Shown here: positions 46,463-60,308 of the stretch, in pieces
How the letters are laid out: every line of letters starts with the position of its first letter
Position numbering within the stretch: position 1 is the first letter of the stretch
Source of the DNA: Rhyacichthys aspro
Taxonomy: Eukaryota; Chordata; Actinopteri; Gobiiformes; Rhyacichthyidae
Direction: 5' to 3'
Length of the DNA stretch: 64,000 nucleotides
Assembly: GCA_036850595.1 (NCBI GenBank)
Contig: CM072154.1
Span: 7,261,330-7,325,329, forward strand
Position numbers and translations under genes: made by a program
The notes under the pieces: model-generated
What the model was told of the DNA's origin: nothing
Databases searched by the model: none
Seen by the model: the letters and a program-made list of their open reading frames with translations, nothing else

Positions 46463-46899
46463 TCTTAATCATACATTTTTGCATACACAGCATTTTTGTC
46501 CTGTTACCTGTGTGAGCCCTTGTTAGGGAACTGCACACATGCTAACACTGTGGAAAAAGATAAGATGTGTCTTGCCTGGGCTATTGCCATTGCAGATATT
46601 TGTTTTTCTTCTGAAGCTACACCTGTGCTATACCTGATATACTCTCTGTGGGTCCACAGAAGCTCCACAGCTGACTCATGCAAGGAAAAAGAGCTGCTCT
46701 GTTAATAAAAATAGAGAAAGAGCCAGATTAAATGAAAAGTAGAGGTGTTCTAATGGCACAGTGCTGCTTTTTCTGCACAAGCTTGCTTTATCTGTAACTC
46801 TATATCCATCTGACCAGTTCTTGTTGCAATATTAGAGAACACTGAGGCCGCCTTATAAACATCTCTATCACAATGCCCAAAAAAAAGTTGTCTTGGAGC

Positions 46900-47160
46900 C
46901 AGCTGACTCTAACATGGCATATTTCAGCGCGGCTCCACTGCCAAATGAGAATCTGTTGTGTCTCTTCCTCCAGATGCTTCGACTGTGGGAATCCAAATTA
47001 CAGCTGTAAATTTTGCACAACTGCTTCATGCTTGATTACCCCTGATCTGAGTTTCCTCTCCTCCTTTTTCATCGCTGCTCCTTTCGTTCCGTCGACTTCA
47101 CTTTGTTTCCCAGCGTCCTCTGGCTTCTCCCAATTCGTTCGCTCTATATTAGGCTACGTC
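46900..47160. promoter_or_regulatory. Candidate conserved non-coding island
   Basis: A complex block at moderate GC with gccagctgac (E-box) and gggaatccaaattacag. The 125-codon open frame across it (46873-47250) has no domain or splice support. At 47153-47195, 'ggctacgtccatactaatgt' resembles a common fish repeat terminus, which limits the island on the right. Confidence 0.25.
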
Positions 47161-47685
47161 CATACTAATGTGTTTTCATTTTTAAAATGGCCTTGTAGAA
47201 TAAAAACAATCTCAGAACAAATTTTTAGAAATGACAGCAGTACATTGTAATTAAAATGAGACTTGTGTTGCTTCGTTTTAAATTAACTGGTCATTAAGGA
47301 TGCCATATTGTTTTCCTCCAGCAGTGAGTCAGAGAAGACCCCAGCTGGCAGTGGTAAAGATGTCTGCAAATAGAATGTGCAGTGTTCCCAATGCTATAAT
47401 ATGCTGAATAAAAGTAAAAGCTATATTACGGATTTTGAGCTTTATTCACTTTTTTTTAACACACTGCTATGGACTGCTAGGTCAGGCCTCCAATCAGAAA
47501 GTTGGGCTGCAAGTTTACAGGAGAAACATTTTCCAGATGTTTGTTGAAAGCAGCAGTTGCCTCACAAGCAGAAAGAATTAGAGAAAACATTAGCACATTT
47601 ACTTATGTTGCTATGTATTAAAGGCTAATATGCAAAATTATATGGGCAGTTTTCATCTCTCCACCCCATGGATGGACAATAAGGT

Positions 47686-47945
47686 CAAGGGGTCACCAGC
47701 ACCTTTAAAACTGAGAGCTACTTCAAGGGTAGTGAGTAATACAAAGGCCTACCATTCTGATACGCACTTCTGAAATAACAAAGTTGTATGGTTTACCTTT
47801 AATTGTATATTATTATTATTAATGATGATGATTAATGACATTCATTATGATTATGATTATGATGATTGGTGACTGCTTTTTTTAGAACTTTCCTTGTGGG
47901 CACCTCAAGGGGTTAATAAGGGCACCGTGTTGGTGACACCTGCTT
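47686..47945. mobile_element. Short inverted-repeat element (MITE-like)
   Basis: The left end GGGGTCACCAGCACCTTTAA and the complement of the right end (GGTGTCACCAACACGGTGCC) are similar inverted repeats about 250 bp apart. The interior has degenerate ATT/ATG microsatellite (47808-47870). Superfamily unknown. Confidence 0.45.
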
Positions 47946-48086
47946 TTACCATTTCCATCAGTAGACACTTGTGGTTTTGCAACAAAGGAAAAAGCAAAAA
48001 ACACACAACTGTTGTACAACTAAGAGGGCATCTATAACTTCCAAAATTGTCTGGTCTTCATCTTGTCTACTCCAATTGGCTACTTT

Positions 48087-48104
48087 TTTTTTTTTTTTTT
48101 GACA
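48087..48104. repeat. Poly-T tract
   Basis: A run of T at least 17 bp long in a cluster of small dispersed repeats (47950-48700). The cluster includes repeat B copy 2 and a 'gtagacacttgtggttttgc' block also present near 18296. Confidence 0.7.
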
Positions 48105-48623
48105 TCAGTGCACCGTGCTGTCTTTGAGCTCAATGGTCAGAAACAATCTGGTGGAACGTGACTGGTAAAACACATGACCGCAATCTCTGTAAGCTGCAAA
48201 ACACAGATGTTAACCCGGGAGCCAAAAATGTTTAAGGTAAATAAACCAATGAAATCAGTAGTGGCCATGAATTATTCAGGAGCCTCGTCTAAAAATAGTC
48301 CACAACACAACCAGAGATGTGGAAGGTCCATTGTCTAAAATGAACAATAAAGAACACAGGTCAAGTCTGTGTTTCACACCAAAATAACACTCTTTGCATC
48401 TGTCCAGCTTGAAAAAATATATATATCAAGTGTCATAGAACTCACTGGAAGTTCCATTACTTCCTGTTTCTGTTCCTACAGCAGCCCAGAGGGGACAAAC
48501 TGAGCACTACTGGAAAAGAAACACACTTTTTTTTTTTTTTGAGCATGGACTTGCATTTAGTCTTTTTTTTTTTATATTAAAGTGAAACCACCATTTTATC
48601 TATATACTCTGGGTTTGTTCATA

Positions 48624-48654
48624 GACAGAGCATGTCCCTGCAGGGCTACCATAG
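48624..48654. repeat. Dispersed repeat B, copy 2
   Basis: ACAGAGCATGTCCCTGCAGG followed by gctaccatag, near-identical to 26029-26056. Confidence 0.5.
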
Positions 48655-49079
48655 CTGTTCACATGGGAGTGGGATCGTGTGTTGGTACTTTCACCACCAG
48701 TCGAAAACACAGAAACATTGATGCTTTTTAAAGTGAAAACATATTAAGCATAGATTTTATTCCATTTTCTTTTGCTGTTTTTTGATCAGTCTGCTTTGTA
48801 ATTTATTTTAATTACTTCATTTATTTTGCACATTTATTTTTTTGTGCCAAATCTCTTTCTATTAGCAGCCAAATCCCGCCACACATTTCTTCTTTCAGTA
48901 GTTTATTCTTTGGCCCTGAGGAAGGCCAGGCAATCCTCTCCGTATGTCACCAGCGCTCACAGTCTAGACCAGGGCCTCATCTCGCGGCTTACTTCCTCAT
49001 ATGTTCTAAATGCTTTAATATTTCATGCAGTTCAGGGCCTTCTTTGTAATCTGCAGGCACAGCACTTTCTGGACAGCAT

Positions 49080-49330
49080 TTGAATTATGTGCCTGCCGGG
49101 CGTTCTCTGATTCAGGCGGGAAGCAGTCGTTTCCATGAAAAGAAATAGGGGTCACTTGTCATAATGGTGGAACACTTTTTGCTAAATGGATGCTAAGATT
49201 AGCTCCGGCGTAAGAGGATGAGTCATTATCATCACCGTGCAATGTAAAGGAAGCAGCTATTCGACATTGAAGTGGACGCCGCTGTGATTGGAGCGACAAT
49301 AGGCCGGGGCTGTAGAGAGAGGGAGAAGAG
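49080..49330. promoter_or_regulatory. Candidate conserved non-coding island
   Basis: Complex GC-richer sequence with atgctaagattagctccggc, atgagtcattatcatc (AP-1-like TGAGTCA) and gctgtgattggagcgac (CCAAT inverse). No ORF of note. Regulatory role is inferred. Confidence 0.32.
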
Positions 49331-49768
49331 ACACGAAGAAGAATTCTCGGGGAGGAGAGTTTTTACGGCAAACTGCAATTAATGTTGGGTTTTAACCAGA
49401 AACAAGAGGGCTTTAGTTGAGTGGGTTTGAGTTTGGGCCAAAAAAGGTCAAACTCTTCAAACCTCCAGACTGAAAATGTAGCTTCTCATTTCAATCTTTC
49501 TCATTTTTCTGTCAATTTGACTGTGAACATCACCAAATCTGCAATTATTTGGTGATTTATCTTGGAATCTGTAGTCATGAGTGTCATGGCTAAATGACTA
49601 AGACTGGGTTATGAATATACAGTATGAGGGAAAATATTATTATTCAATGACAAGATAGATTTGAGTTATATTTTGGCATTTTAGCCTTTATGAGAGAGTG
49701 AGAGAGTGGATAGAAAGGAAAAATGGAAGAATTGATCCAGAACACTATTAGGTTATTGAAAAAGAAAA

Positions 49769-50030
49769 GTGTGACAACTCAATCCAACACTTTCTTTTTT
49801 TTTCTGCACAGGTGCTGGAGCTGCAGGCAGTCCTACACCTGTCTGTGGAGCATCAGAGTTTGGTTCTTCTGCCTATTTAAGAACACACCTTTTGTCGGCC
49901 CATTCTTTCCTGTCTCCAACTCACCACCCAGCCAGCATCACCTGTCCCTCTGTTGAAATTTTGTTTTTTTTTACATTAAAGAGACTACTTCTGAACTCTG
50001 GGATCTCTCACACCTCTCACAAGTAAGAAT
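49769..50030 (+). repeat. Possible solo-LTR fragment
   Basis: Begins TGTGACAACTC. It has a TATA-like box in 'gcctatttaagaacacacct' (49872-49891) and a poly(A)-signal-like 'cattaaag' about 95 bp further on. This order is typical of small LTRs. I could not fix the 3' terminus or a target duplication, so it may be another promoter-like repeat. Confidence 0.3.
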
Positions 50031-50584
50031 CATACCTCTCGACCATTAAGAAGTAGTGGCAAGTAGCGGCGTGCCAAAGTAGGCTCTTATTATGTGTTCA
50101 GTCTCATATTTCCAGTGTGGGATCACCATTGGGATGTAAATGGTAAACCAGTTATCTTTTTGTAATAGATTATAAGAGCTCAATATTGATTGAACTTTGA
50201 GCAGCGCCTGTCACATAAGCAAAGACATCATCGAAGTTCAACAAAAGTCATGTCTCTATTTGAGATGGAAAATGTATTTTGAAGCAGGCTTTTTTAAAAC
50301 TTGGATGCACTGTTAGACAATTAACATTAGACTTTAATGGTTTATTCCCAGATTTGTACAATGCTGACTCTTTTTAAAACTGGAAACAGCTGTTGTTAAT
50401 GCTAGGTGCTTACTAGCTTTGTCGTTGGGAAAAGTACAACATTTAGCATCTCTTCTGTTGGAATATGACTGTAGTTATGTCGATTAACTATTAAAAAAAA
50501 CATTTCCGTTTAATGTTTTTACCTTCCCTTCTCGTTTTTGCTCGAGTGAGGATTATCCATCAGTTGACTTGAGTGTTGAACTAG

Positions 50585-50730
50585 CTCCTCCCAAAGCGTA
50601 CCACAAAGCCAGACCCACTTGGGACCCCTAGCCGAAGGGTCCTCAAAGTGGTACTGTACAGCACGCTTCATGGGGATGCTTCAGAACTGACCCAAACCAC
50701 AGCGTAACCTTCCAGTGGAAACGTGGCTTA
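50585..50730. repeat. Dispersed repeat C fragment
   Basis: The words 'agtggtactgtacagcacgc' and 'ttccagtggaaacgtggct' recur in relaxed form at 59050-59210 and 59795-59860. A teleost palindromic repeat family of unknown class. Confidence 0.4.
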
Positions 50731-51699
50731 ACCATGAAAAACATTGCACAAAACTGGCATGCAATAATTTAAAAGAAACTCATTGATGTATTTCTCATCA
50801 GGCTCCAGTAGACACATGTGTGACCTGTTGTGTGTCAGGTGTGTTGTGTGTGTAGGTGTGCTTCTGGTGATGTGAGCTGAAGCCTTGTTCTCTCCTCAGC
50901 TTCGCCATGTCTCTTAATAAGCATGTGTCATGAAACCACACAGTCCTTAATTGAGTGAATGTGTGCGGCTAAAACTTAATACACATGAGGTTATCTCTGT
51001 GCTGCCTGTTGTTTTCATAAGAGCCTCTGATCAAAGCAGCTCACTGGAGTCTGTCTCCATTTGTAGGACAAAGTGTTGCACTGCTGCCTGAGACATAGAG
51101 CTGTTTAACTACAAAAACGTGCATGAGTTCTACGTGTTAAACTCCTGTTCCCCCTAAACGGGCTGTGAAAGTATAAAATAAATCAAGCAGCAGTCTACAC
51201 AATTATGCTTTATTCACAGCTTGGAAAATGAAGCCTGTGGCGAATGGCAATAGCTGCAATATTGGAGTAGATTTTTGTAACACATGAGTACTAAGGCATC
51301 TGTATCAGAGGGTAACGTAATGCATTTTTTAGAGCATTAATGAAGTTAACTAATAGTAACACTCACTACTACAGTACTTAGTTTCTAAAGGAACACTACC
51401 CAACACTGCCAGTATGCATGCAATATGAAAATCAGAAATGTAAAGCACCAATTATGAGTTCCTCTCATTGGTAATGAGGTCTAGAGGTTTGCAAATCAGC
51501 ATCTTGTCAAAAATGACTACTGTTGCACACATTTTCCTATGTTACAATCCATAAATTATGTGAGGTCTAACATAATCTGTATAAAGACCCACATATAATC
51601 TGCGTAAATAAAACAAAAACGTTAAAACAATAATTTTGTCCAGAAGAGCAGCCTCCAGAAAGGGTGCATAGCTATTATCGGTCCTGAGTGACATTGAAT

Positions 51700-51960
51700 A
51701 CATTTGGATTCTGTCTGTCCACAGTTTGGCACCTTTGGCCTCACTAACAGCCTGTGCATTATTTCTGCGTCTTATTAGGAGTTGCTGACTGCGAGGCGAC
51801 ATGACAGGACTCTGCAAAAAGAACAGTTTCAGCCGTGTTCCGACGCTTTGCCTCCGACTGCTTGACAAGCAAACTCACACTTCCTGCTGCGGCAGTGTGC
51901 CTGGCTGACTGCCACGCTGCACTTCAACGCAGTCACTGGAAATAAACTAAATGTGGCTGA
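51700..51960. promoter_or_regulatory. Candidate conserved non-coding island
   Basis: A complex block ('ggcctcactaacagcctgtg', 'gttgctgactgcgaggcgac', 'cttcctgctgcggcagtgtg') between AT-rich stretches, with no exon evidence. Confidence 0.25.
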
Positions 51961-53269
51961 CAAGAAAGAAGAAGAAGAAAAAAAACACATCTTTGTACAG
52001 CCGTGATCCTTCACAAAGTGAGCACCAATGACCAGTTGGAGTCGGCAGCAACAGTGAGCAAAAAGACGCAAGCAAAATGTTCCAGCTTAAAGAAAAACTT
52101 TAACAGGAGTAAAAATTTGATTTAGTTCTACACTTGACAAGTTTCAAAGATAAGTATGGTAACATCATGGTCCAAATCCAAAATGGCTGCGTCAAACCCA
52201 TTTCTATGAACATTTGTCTATATTATAGTGGATACATCATTTTGTTATATAGGAGTTCATAGGAAAAAATGGAACATTAGTTCTTCTCTAAACTCTCTCT
52301 CTGTTCTGCATATTTCTCAAATACTTCTTAAATTAAAGCCTGACTGTTGTTCCAAGTTCTCAAATGTGCTTCAAACAAACAGACTGTACTTGATATTTTT
52401 TCTTCCAGTTGGAGAAAATCGTTTAAAGACCAAATAGTTGTGGAAAAAGCAGGCTTTATGATGTTTTTTTGTTTTTGTTCAGGGAAGACAGTGGGAGCAA
52501 CAACATGGAGCTAACCTTTTACCTCCTACTCCAGATCATAACAGGGTGGTAAAGGTGTATAAGAGACTCCAATGGAAGGTAGTAAGCATTTAGTTTGGTG
52601 TCGTAATGATTTTTAGTGTTTCCCGTACATTGAAGAGATGTGCATGGTCTGCTGTAGTCTAATTTAGTACAGATCTAAAATAGATTTTTGCATTAGAATG
52701 TCTCATTTCGATGGTAAATGTTACTGTCTGTTGCAAAGACCTGAGCATGTGTCTGAGTCTGACACATAAGTTTCCTAACTACTGTGTGAAAAGCTCACTA
52801 CGCAGACTCAGTAGCAGTGACTGTAGTAAAAGCAGAATTTGCAAACAACTCCCCAGAAAATGAGAACTGTTTAAAAAGTATCAACTATTTCTGAGGGGAC
52901 AATATCTCTTGTCAGTCCTATATAACAAGATACTTAGTACTATCTAGCAAACTCCCTACAGGTGTTTGTTCATATAAATGTAAACAAATGAATAAGTATT
53001 TACTGTTAAACCTTCCGTCATCCTTCATCTCGGTGTCTAAAACAGAAGTCATTTTAGTTTGGTGCTTTACCAGCTGCAATTCTAGGTTCATTCATAAAAA
53101 ATTATCGCATGCTGAGGCAAGGAAAGCGGTCTTCTTCTATGTAATACACCTATTCATTTCATGACATTACCCTTGACTGGTTTAGCTGGAGTATTTTCTC
53201 ACGTCAATAAATGGAGAGACCCTTTTTACAGCAACACACTGCATTTTTCTTCTGTGTCTCCTGCCCATG

Positions 53270-53560
53270 ATTAAATGCACAGTTACCGTTAATTACAAAG
53301 TTTGGACACTTGCAGGGACTTTTAACATAAGCATCGATCAATATTTGAGTGTGGGTCTGCGCGCAGCCACCACCTCCGCATCCATCTCTTTAGGAGTAAA
53401 ATGTGCAGCTATGTTTATCAGCTACCATCTAACTCTGTCTCTATTTAGCGCTGCACAGGTAGATTTATCAGGCCATTCAAGCTCCAAACAGCTGCCTGCG
53501 ATTGCTGGAAATGTGCTTAATGAGAGTGAACCAGAGCGAAGTTCTGGGCCATAAAAGCAA
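53270..53560. promoter_or_regulatory. Candidate conserved non-coding island
   Basis: A complex block with 'taccgttaattacaaagtt', 'taagcatcgatcaatatttg' and 'gtagatttatcaggccattc', i.e. homeobox- and GATA-type words. A 95-codon frame lies across it without any domain. Confidence 0.32.
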
Positions 53561-54488
53561 AGCAACAGTAGAGCTAAGGCTGAGGGGGAGACAGGAGTGT
53601 GTGATAATTACCTCTGTGGCCATCATGACTAGAACTGTACATTAAAACCCGACTGTTTATGTGCAATAGTGCCAACTGCAGCACATGGTCAGTCACATAA
53701 TGTGAGGGTAAATGCCATTTTACCTTCAGATGCACTGCACTGTAAGAGCTGCTCTCCTGAAAATAGCCCAACATGGTTATTGCAGTGAATTCAGTTGGGA
53801 CACACTTGCCGCTGGGTCTATACATGTGGGAAATTCCTGATTTTTTCTGAAGCCTTTTTGCACCAATAGAATTCGGCCTTTTACCAAGAGAGATGGCTCC
53901 TGAAGTGGAAAAATGTTATAGAGAGCCTGAGTCACAACCCTTCAGAAATAAACCATGGTTCCCCATATCAGAAAAAAATCTATTGGGTTGTAGCACTCTT
54001 AGGCCCTTGTGAAGCTGTGTGTTTGTCGTCTTAAAATTCATGGAAAGCTGTGGTTTTCATACGACAAGCAAAATGTCTTCTTATGTAGTGCAAGCACGTT
54101 GTGAAGTACTTGATAAAAGAATTGATTTTTCAGAACAGTGATGGTTCATTTTCATTTGTATCTGTTTGTGGTAAATATATTCAAAATCCGTGTTAATTGC
54201 TATAGTCCATAATACAGTAAAGACAGTGCAAGGCTTTTCAACCATTACCTGCCCTGATCGCTTTATCCATGTCCAGACAAACAAGACTGTGAATGCAACC
54301 TTTCCATCCAAAGAGACCATGTTTGAAATGACAATGTAGCTGGTTGGTGAATAATATATGACACAAACATGTCATAAAGCACTGATGGTGAATATTGGTG
54401 GCTGGGCTAAAAAATGCTTTAGTATCGGTCAATATTTGATACTACAGTCACATCACGTTTGGCCGGCAGGTTACGGCAATGATTTATC

Positions 54489-54509
54489 AAAAAAAAAAAA
54501 AAAAAAAAA
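54489..54509. repeat. Poly-A tract, 21 bp
   Basis: Uninterrupted run of 21 A. It could mark the end of a retroposed copy, but no LINE or SINE body was recognised upstream. Confidence 0.9.
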
Positions 54510-55329
54510 GTCCCCAACACCAGTGCCCAGAAACAACTTCTCTTAAAGTTTTGAAAGGCTGAATGTTGTTAAAGGCTGAATAAGCAGAATATCTTTCAAT
54601 GGACGCAAACACGGTCAGAAGAGAGACTGGATGTCAGGCTTAGTTTAAGATTTCAAGTGAAGCTCTTATTGATAACTTTTTTAGTGCTAATGCTAATTGC
54701 TTGATAAGATTTAGTCCCAATGCTAAAACAAGGGGTAGGCCATCACACTTTAATCAGCAGATTCTATGTGTTCTATGTGTTCCAAGAACTTCTGCAAGAT
54801 TAAATATGTTTTAATACCAACTGTCCTTGACCTAATTCGCTGCATTATTACGTCATACGAAGAATGTACCAATGTCAAAAATAATTTTATTGGATATTTG
54901 AAATAATACCACACCTTTATATATTACCTGTTTTCCTCTAGTCTATGTAGTGTTTTTCTCTGTGGGTGAACTGACCCTTAGTGACCGACCTGCTGTGACA
55001 GGCGCCTTTGCTTTAGTGAGCACTGGTGCTGCACATCAGAGCTACTCACTCTACATCACGCTTTCACTTTCCTTCACTTAAATGATCCAATTCCTATTTG
55101 ACTCGACAAACCTCTGACTTGGCAGCGCTGATTCTTCTCAAACCAAACGACGATAACCCGAGAGAACACCTCGAGCCGTACTGTCCCTCTCTCGCTGGCG
55201 TCCCATCTCCCCCAAAGTGCACTTCCACCAGCGCAGATTAAATTACTGCCTTCGTCCCGATGGCTCTTACATAGACAGATAGCTTTTAAATTGCAGGAGA
55301 AAATCAGAAAGATCATCAGAAATGTTTCG

Positions 55330-55500
55330 TATAATTCCCCCTTTTACTGAGGAAATGATTCAGTGGCACCGATAAATTTGACGTGTTAGGAGAAGTGTGA
55401 AGCGGAGCGAGTTACCTGCTGGCCTCTCCTGCTGTGGAGGAAATATGCTCTTGTCTTTGGCTGGAGGATATGAAAATTGAATGCCGGTGTGACAGAGGCT
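55330..55500. promoter_or_regulatory. Candidate conserved non-coding island
   Basis: Complex sequence with 'ggcaccgataaatttgacg', 'gagttacctgctggcc' and 'tgaaaattgaatgccggtg'. No ORF. Regulatory role is inferred from composition only. Confidence 0.28.
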
Positions 55501-58500
55501 ACTTCAGCATACTGAGAGACTGGGACAAGCTGGAACACTTCTGCTCATGAAACGCAAGATCAAGCAAAAATATTAAGAACTGTCTTGACCTTGAAATAAC
55601 AGTCTAGTCTCTGTCTGGTTCTGCAAGTATATGGGCCTCTGAAACGCACATATTATGAAGTCGTAGCTGATCATATTTACCTGTTGATAGCTATTTGTAT
55701 GCTATTGAAGGCACATAAACATAGCTTGAAGTTGGAAAAACAGCTTCCCTCCTTGGAAAATCAAAGCATATGTAATAAAGACGTGCATTCATTCTAAATG
55801 GTATTTTAGCAAAGAGAGCATGTGAGATACCAAAAGTAATTGAAAATCTTTCAAATCTACTTTGTTGTCATTCTGATGCCACATATGACACTTAAGTTGG
55901 GCACCTCATTTTGTGGTTGGACTGATTTGGGCGAGGCAAGAATTTTATTGACAAAGAAGAATTTTTTTATCCTTTTGTGTTATGCCTTTATTTTCGTTAC
56001 CAAAAATGTACAAACAGTTGTTTCTTGTGGGCATATAGAAGTGGGTTGCTTGGCTATCCGGCTGTGTTCAAGAAAATTATGGCTTTCACTGTAGTTGACA
56101 AACAACAAACAGTATCTAAAAATGACCGCATGACAAGTGTTATAAGAAATGTTGCTGTTCTCCGTTTGACTGTGCCTCTTAGCCTTAAGACCTTAGCCTG
56201 CCAACCAGAGCCTTAAAGTTTGGATTTTTAAAACCATGTGAAAACAGCATGTTTACTGCTGCTAGCCATCTATTTGAAATTACAATACAAGGTACATATT
56301 TAAAATGTACTTATAAGCTCACTGTTCAGGAGCACAATATTTACACAGACTGACGCTGCTCCAAATTGTGGTTGTACTTGTGGACATTTGCAGCTGTAGC
56401 TATGGTCAGACAAGTTCTCTCCTCTCACTAAAGAAGTTTAAGAGACCCAACATGTAATACTTTCCAATTATCTTACTTCTGCACAGAACAATGAGAGCCA
56501 GAGTGATGCAAATACCTAGATTTAAATAAATCTCTCCTTCTAATCCGCTACAGAGAAAGTTGGCTGATAGCTTTAATGACAGTAACTTAGCTGTCCAAGC
56601 TGCTTTACTGCGCTGCCCTACATTTTGCAGCCATATTGTTTGCATTCAGAGGCAGTGCCCACACAGCTGGAGGATAAGCCGGGCCTCTGCACAGATAAAG
56701 TACGGCACCCTCGCTGCTGCACTCTTTTCATTTCCCTCTGTCTGCCAGGACATCGGAGGCTCCTGGCCACAGCTGGAAGATGAATAGTACCGCACTCCTC
56801 CACTTTGTCATGGTGTCTAGGAAGGCTCCAAATGGCATTGAGGGACTCTCAGCCGCTAACAAATGGGATCTCTGCAGCTCCGCGCAACCTTGCATGTACT
56901 AAACAGTCTCCATACTTTATTGTGACAAACACCACGAAGATGGCATCACATTTATAGTTGTTAGATACAGCGTAAAGTTTGTAACTATCATTTACGTATG
57001 TTCATGGAAATTTTGTCAGTTTGCCTCATGCAAAACTGCTGGAGAGATTTTGTGTAGAAATAGTAGTTTGAGGCGCTTTGTGAAGGCGTAAAGTGCAATA
57101 CAACGTCACAGAATAAGCTAGTTGTGACCCATTCTAGATAGACAATGACAGTTAGAGGAAATTGAAGCAAATTTGTTTCTGATAGCATGTACTGCAGCTC
57201 TGTTATCTGCTGACTGAAACCGGTTGTTTAGTGTTTACATTGTTGCATATTCAGCTTTTGCTAAGATCTTTGCAGGCTGTTGCTAAGTGGCTAACGTTAC
57301 AAAGGACAGTATTTTATAGTACTTTTCCTGGTATGGGTCATGGAGCATATCCCAGTAGCTTCATGTTAGGGAAACTGGCCTAGATATTTACCCTGCTAGA
57401 TACCTGGACAGAGTTGGTAAAGAATTGACATGTATGTTTCACCAGGTAGTTATCGAGGTATTGGTATTAAATTTGCAAGTACCATCTAATTGTTGGGTTC
57501 ACACATGGTGACCAATTTTCAATTAAACACAGTTTCATTCCATATTTTTTTTTCTTCTATGAAGCATGAGAGGAAGCTGGAGTGGACATGGAGGCTTCCC
57601 ACAGAAAGGACATCAAGGTTCAAACCCATGACCTTCTCGCTGAGGTAAGGCAAGAGTGCTAACTATACTTTGCACTTTGTTTCTGGAACACGGATTATGC
57701 ATTTGCTTTGTATGCAAGACATCACTGAGCTTGATGACTTTTGGCATTGCTAAAAACGAACAAACAGCTTTACTATGGCAATGTAATAGGAATAATCTTT
57801 GCAGGATGTAGAGATTGCCATTAGATTGTTGCTTTCCTATTAGCGTGAGGCACATTATAATAACTGTTTGCATGGCATAAATACATTCATGCATTTATAA
57901 TGTCACATTCAGTTCGTGCTCAGCCTTCATCTTGCTTTCTTAATGTGACATGGTCAAAAATTGCTGTAAAAGGTGACAAGCATTTATAATTACATAGTGG
58001 AGTATTGATTCAGGCAATTGGGCAAACACATTTAGTTATAGAACCATAAATATATTTTGATGAGTGAGTTAACATTTTACATATGTCAGCAAACATGTGT
58101 ATGCATCATGCCCAGTGTGTTTATTTTTCTTTAACAAAAGCAGGGTATATTTTCAAGGACACAAACTTTATTGCATCTAAAATTCCTTCCTTGTGTATTA
58201 TCCGTATGCTTTTCACAGAAGGTGACTCCAAATAGTTTGAAAAGGGACTGAATTCTATATGTGAGGCCACTTGAATGGGTGCTTTTAAGCGTTAAAACCC
58301 ACATAACACAAAGCTTCCAGCACTGCCTTCTCTCTGCTCATTGTGGCTGTTCCTGCTGCACCAGGGGCGACAACACCTACCTGCTCTGTCTGCTGTTCTC
58401 ATGGAAACACATCAAAGGAGCCGAAGATAGACAGAAACCGAGAAAGAGAAGCAGCCCGAGTCACTTTGCTGCTGTACTGTTGCACACCTGATTGTCCCTG

Positions 58501-59049
58501 TTGCTTTACCGCGTGGTGACAGTAATCTCTGTCGCGCATCTCCTTCTCCCGTTGGAGGTGAATACCAAAGGAACACAGCATGTCGGGGCTGTTGGGCTGA
58601 TTTAATATTCAAGGCACCTCAGTCACCCACTCAAGCAGCACAAACAGCACATATTTGTCAGTTTCAGGGTACGCATATACATATTTCAACAGTTTGAAGG
58701 TATTCCTACACGTCGAGTTTATCCTTGTGATGAAAGCAGGGCTGACACATAAGAGAGCCTGCAGCCTGAGGAGGTTTGGAGCCAAGACTGAATCAGAGAC
58801 GTCCATAGGTCTTCAGGCAGTGGTTACGCCAAGCAGACCTGATCAAATCTGAGGTGACACTTGTGGAATGGGCAAGAGATGAGCAGGAGGTGTGTTCAGG
58901 ACTGCTTGTCCACGTAAAGTAAAACAACATTTACAAGTGATACACAGGTAACATAAATGACAAGACAAGGCAGAATGAAAGCACAAAAAAGGCCTGTGTT
59001 TTGAAGCATTACAGTGAAGTGGTATCACCTTGTGTCAACTGGAGAGGTT

Positions 59050-59210
59050 CAGTGCAGTTTGGGGTCAGTACGAGTAAGTTTCCATTTCCAAAAGGGGTCC
59101 GAAATGTCCACCAAAATAGTACCGTACTACTTTGGGGACGCTTTTGCCCCTGGTCTAAGCATTCTTAAGTATGTGATCTGCTTTCCAAAAGGTGGAGCTA
59201 AAAACCTGTA
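59050..59210. repeat. Dispersed repeat C fragment
   Basis: 'atagtaccgtactactttggg' and 'ggtggagctaaaaacctgt' resemble the 50585-50730 repeat. A further piece with 'ccagtggaaacgagtctta' is at 59840-59860. Confidence 0.38.
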
Positions 59211-60308
59211 GCCGTCCCATCCAAACTGCTAAAAAGCAAGGCGAAAGTAAGGATAGATATAAGTAAGGATAGAAAATCCTAACTTAAGCAAAAACAAAAG
59301 GAAAATGTATTAAACAAAAGTGTATTTTCATATGAATTGTGTGTCACTCATAAATATTTCAAGAGAAAATAGGCTAAATGTACTTTTACCATAAACCAAG
59401 TGACTAGTAGCAGCTGCTGTTTCCGGTTTTAAACATTCAGTGTTGTACAGCTCTCACTTTGTGAATTAAAACATTACATTTATTATCTAAATTGCGTTTA
59501 ACACAAGTGGAACTGGCATTAAATAGTGAGTCCGTAAATTATGGGAAATTGGTACAGCTCTATAAATTTTCCTATTCACAAAGCTGAGAATAAACCTGAA
59601 ACAGTCTACTGTTTACTGCAGCAAATGTCTGTACCTCCAGCCTCTTGCCAGAATTTACTCTCTTCCTTATATTAATTATTGACAATGCATCCAACTTTCC
59701 AAAAATCTGCTTCAAATAAGATTGATATCTCATATAAAACAAAGTTTATTAAAAAAATTGTGTGATGTACTGTTTACAAAGCAGACGCTGTTCCTCTGGA
59801 CACAGCACAGTGGAAACACACACCTGTACCATGCCACTCCAGTGGAAACGAGTCTTATGGCACAGCATTAGGCAGAGAGTCAGTCATGTGGAAAAAATGC
59901 AGCTATGATGAAACTGCAAAGCCAGAGGCTAGCATATATGGAAAATAGACAGTTAAGTGTAAAACATGATGTTGTCTAGTTAGCTGTTGTTAACTATAAA
60001 TGCTAATTGTCAGAAAAGAATGGAAAGAACCACATCTGTACTTGTACCATAAAAAAAGGATCCATACAAAAGCATTGTTTCCATATTTTCTAGTACATTT
60101 GTGGCATAACAAAAACCCTTTTGTCAGTGGTGAAATGTTTGCCTGTTGGAGAGGCTATGGTGTGGTGTGATTTTGAAATAAAAAAAAAAAAGACTTTGTA
60201 CCTAACTTGTGTTCACAGAGCCAGGCTCCACTTCCATTTACTAGCCACTGCTTAAACGGGTCCACCCCTATTTACAGTCAATAGTTTAAATCTACAAATC
60301 AGTAGATA

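Noticed and set aside
46873..47250. 125-codon plus-strand open frame with several Cys
   Set aside because: Cysteines do not form a recognisable zinc-finger spacing. The end runs into a fish repeat terminus and there is no transcript-like context.
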